64,000 bases of DNA from Oikopleura dioica (GCA_907165135.1 OU015566.1:8354157-8418156), one strand, 5' to 3'; counted from the first letter of the stretch, positions 23,860 through 35,765 are shown. A program made the numbers and translations. The notes: generated from the sequence alone by a model not told the origin.

Positions 23860-24560
23860 ACACCCTCCTTTTCTCGTGTTATATTCGCCCTGCCACCAAC
23901 AACCGTTGCGTTGATTCCTATTCTTTCGAAACAAAACAAAAAAAGACAACTTTTATTTCTTTTAATTCATGTTTCTTCTTCTCTAAAAAATATTTTTACT
24001 ACCCCAAACACAAGCAAAACACAGCCATCAAGTTCCACTATTACTTTCTTTGATCGACGAAACAATACTTACCAAAAGATAAAAATACAGTTGTATTCAG
24101 TTCAAGTTGGACTTTCAACACTTTTTGATGCAAAACAGAGTTCTCCAGAAATTTACACTTTTCGATGTTATTTGAAATAGACAAACATACTTTCATAGAC
24201 AAATTTATACGATATTTTTCAACCCATGTCCGAGATAGGCGTAATTATCAAAATGCAAAGACCAGTTTCTATTCTGTACGAAGAAGGTGCGCTCATATCC
24301 TCCCATTTTCGGTCGAATTAGTTTCAGGTTGAAATTTTTTCGAGCATTTTTAAAGCAGGTTGTCATTTTGCGGCAATTTTTTTGCTATCGTCCAAGTTTC
24401 AATGTTTGGTTGAATCGCTCCAAAATGCTTCATCTCCTCTTTTTTCTAACTGCTCCGACCGCCAGTAAACCCTTTTTTTCCCTCTTATTCATTAATGACA
24501 ATTATTGAAAGTTCTACTCCCTTTTGCATAATTTTTCATCTTAGAGAGTTGATCGTAATC
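23860..24560. other. Intergenic, AT-rich
   Basis: About 700 bp between the small SP-motif gene and the first CIR-like gene. Plus-strand frames here are AT-biased and lack motifs. It should contain the promoter for the downstream co-directional gene run. Confidence 0.5.
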
Positions 24561-27086
24561 ATGACTGGGGATTTGGGAACTGGCTTCGGCCCGGGCTTTT
24601 CCTGCAATATCAATGAGGGTCGACATTTGGGCAAAACTGTTGGGATTTTTATGGGACACAAGTTCTTTCATCCGAGCTCAAAACGAAATCTCATTATTTC
24701 AGGCTTTGAAAGATTCACTCGTGACTAGTTATTTTTCGTACTCGTCCTTGATATCAAAATTTTTAAATTCCTAAAACAGCACTTGTAAATCTTCATCCGG
24801 TTGTTTTGACGATATCGCGCGCAGCAGTTCGCCCAGGCAAAAGAAAAGGCAATCGACGAGAAGCTAAAGGAGAATGCGAGAACTCATGAAGTTGAGCAGA
24901 TCCGAAAAAGAGATGCTCGAGGCTTGGAGAGAAAAAGGGCTGAAGGAGGAGTCTCTTTTCTCTACGATCAACCTCAGATTGTTGAAAAATATCAAGAAGA
25001 ACGCGACAAGGTAATTATTCAAAATTATATGCTTGCCAAACCAACTGATCATTTTTCATAGCGAATAAAAGAGATCGAAAAAGGCTACATGTTTGAGTGG
25101 CAGAAGAACGCCCCGCGAGATCGCTTCGTGGACGGAATTCTTCCGACGGAAATTGCTTCGAAGCCACAGATTCATATGCCTTTTAATGGACCGAACGTCA
25201 TGCTTTCCATTCCTTGCTTTCGATGCAAGCAGCATGGGCATCTTACTTACGATAAAGTCTGCCCAAGATACAGTGAGGATATTTCTGAAGCAGAACTAAA
25301 AGAAATGGGCAAGAGTTTTCAACTTGTTGAAATCGACCCGCGTAGAATCGAAACGCTCGTCGAGGACTTCACAAACGAATACGTCAATTATCATGGAGCA
25401 CCAGAAGCTTCAATCGCTAAGGAAAAGTTCGCGTACCGACAGAGTCAGTTTGCGTTGAATCCAGAGACGACGAAAATCCTCCGGGAACAGTCTGGCATCG
25501 ATACGATGATCCCTGTGATGGAGCGAGAAAAGCGTCGAAAAGAAGATCTCGAGTACGTTGAAGGACTCGGAGTTGTCGGAAGGCGGGTGCTTCTTACAAC
25601 TGTCCGAAGAATGATGCGCGAGAAAAAACGAAAGCTTCGAATGAAACTCCTGGAAAAAGAACTCTTTGATCTTGCTGATAAAATTTACATTTCTGATGAC
25701 TCAGACTCGGAGGGAGAGTATGAAATTGACATTCCTGAGCTCCAAGAAGAATTCACGAACGTAATCGACGAACTTGTTTTTGGTTCTGAAGCGCCTGTTG
25801 TTAAAATTGAACCTATCGACGATACAATTATCAAATCCGAGCCAGTCAATCAGTATCCGGAGCTCGAGGCGGCGGTGAAAGTTGAAATCAAGGAGGAGCT
25901 CACAGATGCCGAGGAAAAAATCAGGAGCCGTTTGACGAAACGCCGTTGTGAGGAAATAGTAAAGCTTAACAACTTAAAAGCAGAATACAAACAAGTAGTG
26001 GCTGATGCGTCGTCGGAACAAGATCCATTAGCGGAGGCCGTTTCCGTCTATGTTGCTGAAGGATCAACAAAGAAGGAAATCCAGTCAAACCTCAAGAAGG
26101 TTAGTTAATTGAGTTTAATGATCAATGGACAGTCAAGCGGGGGTTAAAACGATTATTATTCAGTTAGAAGAGGAAAAGAAAAAATCGATAGAAGCGCGAC
26201 TTCGTCAGCGGTTGCAAAAGCAGCGGCGCCAAGTTGAAAAACTTGAGCATGAAATCAAAGGCATCACCGAGACACTGGACAAAACTGACGAAACTAAAGC
26301 GCTTTATGAGCTCAAACTTAGGAAGGAGAAAGGTTTTGAAGCCATCTCCAAAATAAAAGGTAGTCGAGCTATGTGCGACCTTTATATTTACGACGTAATA
26401 AGGAATCGAGGAACGCCTTCGAGAACTAGACCAACAAATTGTCGCCGAATCGCAACAGCGAAAAGAACAACAACTTCATGAAATGAGCATTGTTGCGAGC
26501 AGAACTGATGCTGAGAAGCTTCTTCGACAGCGAATCGAAGAAAGGAAACATGAAGCGGATAGGGAAGTCCGGCGGCGAGAGAGGGAGGAGAAAAGAAAAC
26601 TCCGTAAAATGAACAAAAAGCTTGAGCGACTAAAGAAAGGGTGTCAGCAAAATAAGCGCTTATTTCTTGCAAAAATGTAATTTAAATCGAACAACGCGCG
26701 CATCCTGAATAAAGGCCGAGCAAGAAGAATCCGAAACCCTCCGCCAAGTCGGCTTCGCTGGATCTGTTGAAGAAGCCCATAAAAATTTCAAGCCCAAACG
26801 AAAAGTTTCAGAATCCGATGCTGATGTCATCGTGTCAAGTATTTGCCTACCCTCCAAAGAAATAACTGTGATGACCAAAGAGGAAAAATTAAAACTTCAA
26901 AAAGTGAGCATTTACTACTCATATGATCAATAAAGTCGTCTTTAGGAAGAGGAAGAAAAAGCCAAGGAAGCTGGAAGAGTCTACGTGCCAAAGACGGAGA
27001 TAAAGAGCTTCGAAAAAGAAATCAATGGAAAGAAGCATAAAATCGACGAGTCATTTCTGTCCCAGTTCGGCATCAAGCTCGACTAG
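24561..27086 (+). CDS. Divergent CIR1-family protein (CIR N-terminal domain), paralogue A
   Basis: N-terminus carries the CIR_N pattern: LGKTVGIFMGHKFFHPSSKR, then a charged helix leading to GVSFLYDQP, then [12 protein letters not shown] and a zinc-knuckle-like CFRCKQHGHLTYDKVC. A large central exon (25069-26100) continues with a long acidic region containing repeated IKSEP/VKIEP/VKVEIKEE motifs that resemble SUMO sites. Lys/Glu-rich coiled coil follows, with a short C-terminus ending QFGIKLD. Two introns seem non-canonical: one between 24702/24723 and 24824, and 26639-26714 (GG-AG). Human CIR1 is a corepressor and speckle protein; this copy is much longer and diverged. The 5' exon is the least certain part. 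Confidence 0.7.
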
Positions 27087-27196
27087 TTCCCACATTTCAT
27101 CGTATCAAGTTCACTTGCCTGCCTCTTCTTATAAAGCTCGTATCAATAAAGCACATGTTGATTTGATATATTCAGGAGAATAAGAAATCGGTAAAA

Positions 27197-29109
27197 ATGT
27201 CGAATGGACCGAGATATAGAGGAAAGACTTTCCATGAGTACATGTCCGCAAAGTTCTGGCATCCTGCCAGTAAGCGGAACATCGTCACTGTCTGGAAGCG
27301 AAAGCAGCAGATGGAGGTGGGTAACCTAATTTTTCATCATTCCATATTTTTGTATCGATAGATCTAGTTCACGTACATAGGATAATCTTAAATTTAATCG
27401 CGCAAGGCGGCTGCTAATGCTTGTGGATATGTGCAGCATATCTTCTTGCTTTTCTGATGATTTCAATGGTCACACAGGCTGCCTAAGCGATCTAAGCCTC
27501 GCATAATCTCGAAAGCGCATTTAAAATGAGTCTAGGCGGACAAACGCAAGGAGCAGGAGCGCGCAGAAGAGGCAAGAAAAGAGAATGAAAGGAATCTCGT
27601 CCAAAAAGCGCTCGGCGACAAGAAGGCCATGTCCGGCGTTTCCTTCCTCTACGAAATGCCCAACAATATCATGCCAAAAGGTAAAATTATCATTTTCTCT
27701 TCCAATGGCATTCATTTAACTCATCAGATATCAATGCTCCCGAAAATCAAGGAGACCGCCCTGGTCAGACGGCCAAAAACTTCGAAATCAAGTTCGAGTG
27801 GCAGAAAAACGCCCCTCGCGATTCCCATTTTAACACAATGGGAGAAGTCCGTAACTCCATCTTCAACCACAAACCCTTCGGTATCGAAGTGCGAAATGTC
27901 AAATGTATGAAATGTGGCGAGTTTGGTCACTCAAATGTCGACAGAGTCTGTCCAATGTACGGCAAGGTCGGTGATCGAGACAATCCAGAGTGGGATTTGA
28001 AGAAGGAGCAAATGGAGATCCTTGCGAGCAGACTTACTCAAAATTCCGGATTCAAACTCAAAGACGTTGCAAAACAGCATGTTGGTGATCTGTCCTTCGA
28101 TCCATCGGAGAAAAAGTCGAAAAGGCGCCGTGAAAAAGAGGGCGAAATTGAAATGGAATTCTTAAAGACCCTGAATCCAAAGGAAAAAGAACAGCTCTTG
28201 GAAAAACTTGAGGAGCAGCGCAGGAGAAAAAAACAAGCCGAGAAGAAGAGGAAAAAAGCGGTCAAAAAAGAACTCAAAGCTGAAATGGCTAGACAACTTG
28301 CATCGAGCAAAACTAAAATCAAGCATCCAAAGGTTGAATACGAGCAAAAACCCATCGGTAAGATCTTGATCCCTCCTTGTCGCAATTTTTATCGTCAGCG
28401 TTAATTAATTTGTTATTTACAGTCGAGAGCGAGGACGAGGAAGACGAGCCTGGCCCTTCCACTCCTGTTAATATCACCCTGCCAAAGCGAAAAGACGAGG
28501 ACGAAAAAGCAAAGATACTCGCCGCAAAGAAAGAGTTCGCTAGAAAACTGGCAGAGATTAAGCACATGATGGAGCAGGAGTCCGATTCTAGCGACGATGA
28601 TTCATCTGATGACTCGGACGACTCTGATTATGAAACTGGTAGTAGTCCTGACGCTGCCCAGAAAAAGGTATTTTAGATTCGTAAAGGCGAAAATATATCA
28701 ATTTTAGGACTTACCAAAGAATATGCCACCACCACCGAAACCTGGAATGATTCTAGTAAAGAAAAAACGCGCTGCTCCAGTTGCTAAAAATAACGAAGAA
28801 GATGAGGCTAAAAGAAAGCGAATCGAGGATTTGAAAGCGCTAGAATCACAGATGAAAAGTTCGTTGACAAATTATATTTACAATTAACAGTATTTAGTGG
28901 TTCGAAAGCGACTAGCTGAAAAGCAAAAGACAGAGCTTAAAGAGAGCACGAGGCGCCTTCAAGAGAGCAAAAAGCCGCGTAAAGAAGTCGAGCCCACTCC
29001 GATTGTTAATGAGGATGATCTTACGTCGGGCCTGTTGGATTGTATCGATTCCAGCCGCACTCAATGGAAGCCTACTAGTCTTATTGCGTATGACTCGGAC
29101 TCAGATTAA
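27197..29109 (+). CDS. CIR1-family protein, paralogue B
   Basis: Starts 110 nt after paralogue A. The gap contains AATAAA and then TATTCAG before the ATG, the layout of a trans-spliced operon. CIR_N domain: KTFHEYMSAKFWHPASKRN, VWKRKQQMEA, MSGVSFLYEMP, then [13 protein letters not shown]. The CCHC-like knuckle is CMKCGEFGHSNVDRVC. After it come EFLKTLNPKEKEQLLEKLEE and a Lys-rich stretch, as in vertebrate CIR1, then a Ser/Asp-rich acidic region and a C-terminal LIAYDSDSD. No RS domain is seen. Introns are GT-AG; one is about 220 nt. Probable nuclear protein; whether it binds the CBF1/RBPJ or splicing partners of CIR1 is unknown. Confidence 0.8.
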
Positions 29110-29357
29110 TTTATCCATCTCTCTCCTTTTTCGTTTTCTGTTTTATCTTCCATGTCGTTTATGTTCAAGAGTTTCAGGTGAAATCAAAGGCGCGGAATTA
29201 TAAATTTGAAACTCTTACTTGCTCAACTATCTGTCAAACTGAAGACCCAACTAATTTTCTCTCTTGAACGTCCAAGATTGATATTTTTCCTTAATACAAA
29301 CTCATTCTGATAAGCGTTTAATTTATTTTTCTTCAGAAATCTCTTAACCGCCCGAAA

Positions 29358-31083
29358 ATGTCGTACATGTTGCCCCACTTGACCAACGGCTGGCAGGTCG
29401 ACCAGGCGATTCAGCACGAAGAGGACAAGGTTGATATTTTGAATTTTGATCGGATAATTTCACGATTTCAGATCTTCACGGGAACGTTCAGGTAGTCTGC
29501 GTGCGCTTTGGACACGATTGGGACCCAACTTGCATGAAAATGGATGAGACTCTTTACTCGGGTATGATTGACGCCTTTTATGTTCATTCAAATATCATCA
29601 CCCCTTTAGTCGCTGAGAAATGCCGCAACTTCGCTTGCTTTTACTTGGTTGATATTTCCCAAGTACCAGACTTCAACAAGATGTACGAGTTGTACGACCC
29701 ATGCACGGTGATGTTCTTCTTCCGAAACAAGCACATTATGATCGATTTGGGAACCGGTAACAACAACAAGATCAACTGGGCCATTCATGACAAGGAAGGT
29801 TTTGAAAATTGAACGAAATCAGAGATTAAATTTGGATATTTTTTATTCGTGAATGGATTAAGATTTACACAGAGTAAAATTATGATGTCGGGTTAGAAAA
29901 AACGTCGCTTGAGTTGAGCAGACTTTTTCTTCAATGATGTGAGGATGCCATGTTTCTTCTTTGCATCCTTGGAGGTTGATTTTCTCGCTGATTTTTTGAG
30001 CGATCGAAACACTCGAGCGTCCACTTCTCGTTTAGTTTCCGCCTCTGGGACGCTGAAGAATCGACCTCTGCGTCCGTCCATGTCAGATTTCTCTTCTAGT
30101 TCAGGACCATCGATGAAAACTTCGTCGTCGAGTGTCTCGTTGAAACTTTTCTCAGCCTCTTCGATTTCCACTCGGCTCAAGTTGACGGTCGGGATTCTGA
30201 GATTCGTTCGGCTGGGCATGATCTTCGAGAAGTTTGATCGCTCGGCTCTAGTTTGGAACCGCAGGAGGAAAGGGCGGATAGTAGAGAAGTAGATTGCGGA
30301 TTTGCCAAAGACTCGCACTCGTCTGATGCTTCGGACGGTCGAAAGATGAATTCGTGATTCAAACTCGTACTTCGGTGCGGAGAAAAATAGGAAAACATCT
30401 CCAACGACGATGAGGTGAAATTTCGACCACTCTAGGTCGCTATCGTTCATTTCATTCTTGCTACAACGGATTGGGGCTCGATAGCAAATTCCATGGAAAT
30501 AATCGCCGACTTGAGCAGTTTTCGGACTCTGCTTGATTTTCGCTTCAGTGTCTTTCTTGTCAGGGCGATTCCAGCTGAAAGCGTTTGAAGGAGACATCTT
30601 TTTAGTCGAGCCTCGCAAGGAAAAACCACGTTGTTTCTTGGGAAAGTTGGATTCCTCGAAGATTTCGACTGAATCTCGTCGCTCGCCGGCGTCTTTTGGG
30701 ACCATCTCGACATATTCAGGGTGAAGTGGGAGGGTAAATGCATTTGGTGCCATTTTTGGTTATTTGTTGTATTTGATGATTTTGATGAATTCTGAGAAAC
30801 ACACGGCCTCTTATATATTGTGGCGGCGCACTCGCTTTAGGCAAGTTGCAGGTGAGAGAAAGTGCGCGCTCCTGCAGACTTCACCTGCAGCACCTGAGCT
30901 TCTGTAATCAGTAACAAGTGAATCCTAATCGAGATTAAACTGATAAGCTAATTTTTCGAAAAATTCAAAACCTTATTGAAGCAAGAATTCGTCGACATCG
31001 TCGAAACCGTCTACCGAGGTGCTCGAAAAGGTCGTGGTCTGGTCGTTTCACCAAAGGACTACTCCACCAAATACCAATACTAG
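29358..31083 (+). CDS. TXNL4A: TXNL4A/DIM1, U5 snRNP 15-kDa thioredoxin-like protein
   Basis: Exons 29358-29429, 29492-29562, 29610-29798 and 30986-31083. The protein is near-identical to the eukaryotic Dim1 family: MSYMLPHL, GWQVDQAI, RFGHDWDPTCMKMDE, VPDFNKMYELYDPCTVMFFF, IMIDLGTGNNNKINW, then after the last intron VYRGARKGRGLVVSPKDY and a C-terminal KYQY. About 142 residues, the family length. It is a core U5/tri-snRNP splicing factor. The last intron (29799-30985, 1,187 nt, GT-AG) is some twenty times longer than its siblings because it contains an antisense gene. The interval from the preceding CIR paralogue is 248 nt. Confidence 0.95.
29893..30753 (-). CDS. Single-exon gene nested antisense in the TXNL4A intron; unknown, PH-like segment
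   Basis: Uninterrupted 286-codon frame, unusual here because nearly every other gene has introns every 100-200 nt. The N-terminus is disordered. Residues about 80-185 show a beta-rich pattern ending WSKFHLIVVGDVFLFFSAPK ... IHLSTVRSIRRVRVFGKSAI that recalls a PH-type fold. The C-terminus is very basic (KKSARKSTSKDAKKK ... LKRRFF). A TATATAAG box sits about 57 bp upstream of the ATG on the same strand. Possible origins are a retrogene or an old intronic insertion. No orthologue recognised; the PH idea is weak. Confidence 0.7.
   Translation of the reverse strand: MAPNAFTLPLHPEYVEMVPKDAGERRDSVEIFEESNFPKKQRGFSLRGSTKKMSPSNAFSWNRPDKKDTEAKIKQSPKTAQVGDYFHGICYRAPIRCSKNEMNDSDLEWSKFHLIVVGDVFLFFSAPKYEFESRIHLSTVRSIRRVRVFGKSAIYFSTIRPFLLRFQTRAERSNFSKIMPSRTNLRIPTVNLSRVEIEEAEKSFNETLDDEVFIDGPELEEKSDMDGRRGRFFSVPEAETKREVDARVFRSLKKSARKSTSKDAKKKHGILTSLKKKSAQLKRRFF
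30810..30818 (-). promoter_or_regulatory. TATA box of the nested antisense gene
   Basis: Reads ATATATAAG on the minus strand, about 57 bp upstream of the ATG at 30753, leaving about 25-30 nt for a 5' UTR. It supports independent transcription from inside the TXNL4A intron. Confidence 0.6.
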
Positions 31084-31206
31084 AAGAACACTGCACCAAA
31101 TATCTGCCACTTCAGAAATGATCAAAAAAGAAACCCCCCTTTTCGTTCCCTAAAGCTTTTCTCTTTTTAAGTTTTCAATTTCTTAGATTGATAAAAATCG
31201 TCAAAG

Positions 31207-32508
31207 ATGGGGAAATCGTACGAGAATTTTATGTGCAAGAAGTTCTTTCACCCTACGGCAAAACATAACATCAAGAAAGTATGGATGAGGGAACAGGAGC
31301 TTCAGCAAGAGAGCAAAGAAGAGGCCGAAGCTATCGAACAGTTCAAAAGAGAGCAAGATCTCTTCGAGACGAAGCTTCTTATGGGTGATTCGAAGGTATT
31401 ATCATATTCTTGCTTTCTTTAAACATTTTAAAGGCAAAAGCTGGGTTGAGTTTCATGTATGATCAACCCGCCAGTCTCAAAAAGGACGATATGGACTTGA
31501 TTGGCGAGAAGAAACAAGAGTTCAAATTCGAGTGGCAGAAAAATGCTCCCCGAGAAAAGTATCTCAAGGACGACACAAGCGTCCAGTCAGATCAACCGTT
31601 TGGTATCGCTGTTAAAAATGTCCGATGTCTCAAGTGCAAGCAATGGGGTCACATGAACACTGATAAGGAATGCCCTTTGTACGGACAGAGTAACTCGCTC
31701 GCGCCCACTACTTTCAAGGTAAAATTTAACTAAGCAACCCCTGTTGAACTGTAATATTTTCTTTAGGAAAAAAGTTACGGCGGTCAACTTGAATCCGGCG
31801 CTCTTACACTCAAGAACGGTGCAACTTACGAAGTAGACGATACTCTGATCGCTTCGTCTTCAAAGAAGCCTAAGAAAGATAAAAAGTCGAAGGAAGACCC
31901 TCTTGGCGATAAACTTGCGTAAGTCTCCATCCAAGAATACTTTTTTTTAAATCATTTTTAGGAATATGACTACCAAGGATAAAGAGCGTCTGCTCGAGGC
32001 ACTCCGTTCTGGAAAAATGGTCAAACCAAAAAAGTCCAAAAAGGCGAAGAAAGAAAAGAAAGAGAAAAAGTCTAAAAAAGAAAAGATGGAAATCAAGGAA
32101 GAGGCTGACGTCAAACAAGAGTGAGTTAGACATTCCTTAATCCACTACGTTCCCAGTAAGAAAAAACTCTCTAATTGTTAATAGGCGCCGTTCGCGATCA
32201 TCCTCTCCAAAGCCGCGATCAAGGCGGCGTTCGAGCTCAAGCTCACCAGATAATCGCCGACGGAAATCATCGTCGGACGAGGAATCTTCAAAAAGGAGAA
32301 GAGATCGACGCAGGTCGAGGTCGAACTCCCATGATCGTAAGAGAAGAGAACGTTCCAACTCAAGGGATCACATGAAGAAATCACGAAGAGATAGGACGCG
32401 CTCTAGGAGCAGATCGCGCTCAAGAGAAAGGAAAGGGTTGTTTGTTCTTTTGTTTTTTTAACCAGTTGATGGGACATAAAATCAACCATTAAAAAGACGT
32501 CGTCGATA
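31207..32508 (+). CDS. CIR1: CIR1 (CBF1/RBPJ-interacting corepressor) orthologue
   Basis: The most conserved of three CIR family genes here: [20 protein letters not shown], then [15 protein letters not shown], then [51 protein letters not shown] (zinc knuckle), [12 protein letters not shown], a KERLLEAL segment and a Lys-rich run. The last exons encode an RS domain (about 32185-32435) ending GRRR. Vertebrate CIR1 recruits HDAC to RBPJ and associates with splicing speckles, and the RS tail fits that. ATG at 31207, 123 nt after TXNL4A. Exons joined by short GT-AG introns. Confidence 0.9.
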
Positions 32509-32620
32509 ACGATTCATCCTCTTTTCACTGCCTTTTACTGTGTCCTTTTCGATCAAATTTGAAATTTCTTTATTTCCTGTATTCATTTTAGAGATTAACT
32601 TTTAAAAAAATACTCAGAAA

Positions 32621-34432
32621 ATGTCGACTGTTCGGAAGAAACTCGTTATCGTCGGGGACGGGGCATGTGGAAAAACATGTCTTCTGATAGTTTTCAGTAA
32701 AGATGAATTCCCAGAGGTAAAACTACATTTGCATATCTTGATAAAACTGATTTTTTTCCGTAGGTGTACGTCCCAACAGTTTTTGAAAACTACGTGGCTG
32801 ATATTGAAGTAGATAACAAACAGGTCAGTTTGATCTCGAATCGAACCGTCTTTTCCAAAAACGCAATTTTCAGGTCGAGCTTGCTCTTTGGGATACAGCA
32901 GGACAAGAGGATTATGACAGGCTTCGTCCTCTCTCTTACCCAGACACAGATGTAATTCTCATGTGCTTCGCGATTGACTCGCCAGACTCGTTAGAAAATA
33001 TTCCAGAAAAATGGTTAGCTAAGAAATTAGGGGCGTTTTGATAAAGTTTAATAAGGGTTCAAGAAGTGAAACATTTCTGCCCAAATGTGCCAATTGTTCT
33101 TGTTGGTAATAAACGAGACCTGAGGGACGACCCAAGTACGATTAGGGAACTGGCAAGGATGAGTAAGTTACTCTTCCTTGATTTCTGAAATTATCAAATT
33201 TGTTTCCAGAGCAACAGCCAGTCAAATACGAAGAGGGTAAAAACATGGCCGATAGAATTGGAGCAAGACATTACATCGAATGCTCTGCCCTTAGTGGAGA
33301 CAATGTCCGAAAAGTATTCGAGGTGAGTTAGTTTCTCTCTCTTATCGTCGATTTTTTGATATTCTTGTCCACCACCTGCAATTCTTCAATAAGCTTTGGT
33401 AATTAGATTGCTTTATCGAAAGAATTTAAAGGGGTGTTCAGGCCTATCAGTTATTTTTAGAGCTTCTCCGTCTCTTTTTTGATATTTTTTTCTCTTTGCA
33501 GTAGATGCTTGTGATAGAATTACTTCCCTCGGTACCGTTTATATTCGCACCGGCTGGGCGTATTGTCGCGCCAGAGAGTAGTTGCACGTTGGCGGCGCTA
33601 TCAGCTGATCTAGCGATGCGCGTCGCGTTTTTGCTAACCGTAAAATTGCGCCCTAAAAGATTGCCCGATATTTACTTCTTTGTTTACAGGTGCTTAGGCC
33701 AAGGCTGTTAGTGCCTTATCTCTAGTTGACCCGTTTATGGGAACTGGCTTATCGGATGGAAGGCAATTTGGAGTGTTCTCATAAATCAAACTGGCATTTC
33801 AGCGTCTTGAATTGTTTCTCACAGAGCTAAACGAACAATATGTTATCGAGTTTTGCAATCTTTGCAAAGCAATCGGTGCATAAACGTTTTATCTCACTGT
33901 CTATTTTGTCATGAAATCATAGTAGAGTTTCAATCCGTTAACTGAAAGTATCGGCGATAGAATCTACGAAAGTTTCGATAAGGATTCATGCCTTCTTACT
34001 AAAAAGTTCTAAGCCGCTTGAAAATATTTTCGCGTCTTCTTTCCTAATCCGCTAATGTAACGGGAAGATGATACAGTGTATATTTCGCTTATAGCGGGGA
34101 TCGGTGGAAAGCAAATCCGCTGTAATCAAAACACTTTTTTGACGCATGATTTCACCTCCCGTAAGGAATTTGCCACTTGAAAATTCTGGTTCACCACTCT
34201 TCTCATATTCGACCATATCCGGATGAGAGGATAACTGAGTGGAATTTCCGCATTTTTCTTCTCGCATGACTGGTTATCGACATTCCTATTGCGTATTTTA
34301 TATGAAAGTCAACACTCGAGCCATGGCATCACTAGAATTTCGAGGCTAAACTACTTCTTTTAGATGGCAACAAGGGAAGCAGTAGCCAAGAAAAAGTCTC
34401 GCGCCAAGAAGACTGGATGCAATTTAGTGTAA
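32621..34432 (+). CDS. RHOA: RhoA-type small GTPase
   Basis: ATG 32621 after CTCAG|AA. G1 GDGACGKT, switch [19 protein letters not shown]3 [21 protein letters not shown]4 NKRD, G5 ECSAL and the Rho insert region are all present. The C-terminus is polybasic and ends in a CAAX box, CNLV, for prenylation. Internal exons are tightly spaced, but the last intron is 1,041 nt (33323-34363), separating the last exon [11 protein letters not shown]. It would regulate actin and contractility at the plasma membrane. The gene begins 112 nt after CIR1, so it may be the last member of the CIR-CIR-TXNL4A-CIR1-Rho run. Confidence 0.95.
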
Positions 34433-35208
34433 TTAGACTTCAACTGACTGAAAGCATACAGTATGTTTTCCAAATTTAACGCTCTTAATTTAATTTGAAA
34501 AATTATTCATGATATTAGCCTAATCCCTTTTAAATCGCATCATTACTGACCTCTTTCATGCTCCTTCCCTGTTTTTAACCAATTTTACCGACATACAGAG
34601 TCCGTCTTTCGTCAATTTTCAATACTTCCTGTTTACCAATTATCTGTCGCTTTTCTTCACTCGAGTACTCCCCATGAAATAAACTGTTAATTCTTTTAAT
34701 CACTTCGTTACTTGCTGCGAATAAGAGCACCAGTAAAATAGAAGCGCTATTTAAAATTTCTCAAACTGACTTTTTCTTCCGCCAATTTTGCACAATCAAA
34801 ACATTTTATAATAAAAATTATCATCGCAGCCGCTCAACTCGTCCTTATAACCGAAAAATAAACCATCTTCCAAGTCAAAATTAAATTATTTTATGCTCAA
34901 AATTTCAGCATCCAAATTTGCTGTCCTTTAACCCAAATCGCCTCAAACCCATTTCAACCGCATTTGCTGGTCAATAACAAGTACAATTTCAAATCAGAAG
35001 TTTTAAGAGAGTATTTATTTAGAGATTTTATGCCGCTAGAGAATTTACTGGCAAAGGCGACGTTCAGTAGAAGTAAAGAAACAGTTCACTATCAGAGGAT
35101 CGATGAAGCCAGAAATTTGCTAAATGAAGAAATGAGTTTCTTAGCCATTGTTTTAAAGATATTATGAGTCGTTTCAGTGAGAATAGCAACATATTATCTA
35201 ATACTAAA
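34433..35208. other. Intergenic or unresolved 5' part of the FAM219-like gene
   Basis: About 780 bp after RhoA. A frame at 34964-35167 contains no recognisable motif. The missing N-terminal exon or exons of the next gene should lie here but were not found. Confidence 0.4.
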
Positions 35209-35463
35209 AAAGAAAACTTGAAAAAGGCTACTCCGATGCTGGCCGTGCGATGACCCAGCAGCTTAAAAGCGATGGATACAGGTGGCAGTCATTATCAACC
35301 GCGAATACTTTAACACTTGCAACATTTTTTCAGATTAGATGAACTTTCTGACGACAGCGATATCGACCTCATTATGCCTCCTCTTCCTCGCGAGCAGCGT
35401 TCCTCCTTTCAGAAATTATTTTGCTGTTGCTTTGACCTGTGCTTGACTGACTCTCGCTCTTAG
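35209..35463 (+). CDS. FAM219-family protein, C-terminal part (5' end not found)
   Basis: Two exons around a 50-60 nt intron give GYSDAGRAMTQQLKSDGYRL joined to DELSDDSDIDLIMPP and then a cysteine cluster FCCCFDLC, with stop at 35461-35463. The pattern GYS-A ... QL--DGYRLDE--DD-D-DLI-P followed by Cys residues is that of vertebrate FAM219A/B, whose function is unknown. The Cys cluster may be lipid-modified. Upstream, the frame is closed by a stop within 30 bases, so at least one more exon is expected. Confidence 0.65.
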
Positions 35464-35765
35464 TTTCCCATCTCATTTTATATTCTATTTGAGTTTTATT
35501 TATATTTTCAACGCTATCCTCTCGTTTTACAAAATAATCATGGTCAGAATCGTCTACAGTGCCATTGTATGAAAGAAACCTTCATTCTTCTTGTCAACAG
35601 TTCCATTCTCATACCAAACACAAAACAAAAGAAAGTCCATCTTTCAATATGAAAAATAGGCTAGAAACGAAGTGAAAGACAGATTCAAAAATGCTCGCGA
35701 AATGTTTATTTTGATTAAATTTCTTCTGAAAACTCATGTGTGTGCTCATGCAGGACGGAATTTAG

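Noticed and set aside
29799-29812. TXNL4A ending at 29812
   Set aside because: The stop lies in the intron; the conserved C-terminus is found at 30986-31083 with canonical splice sites.
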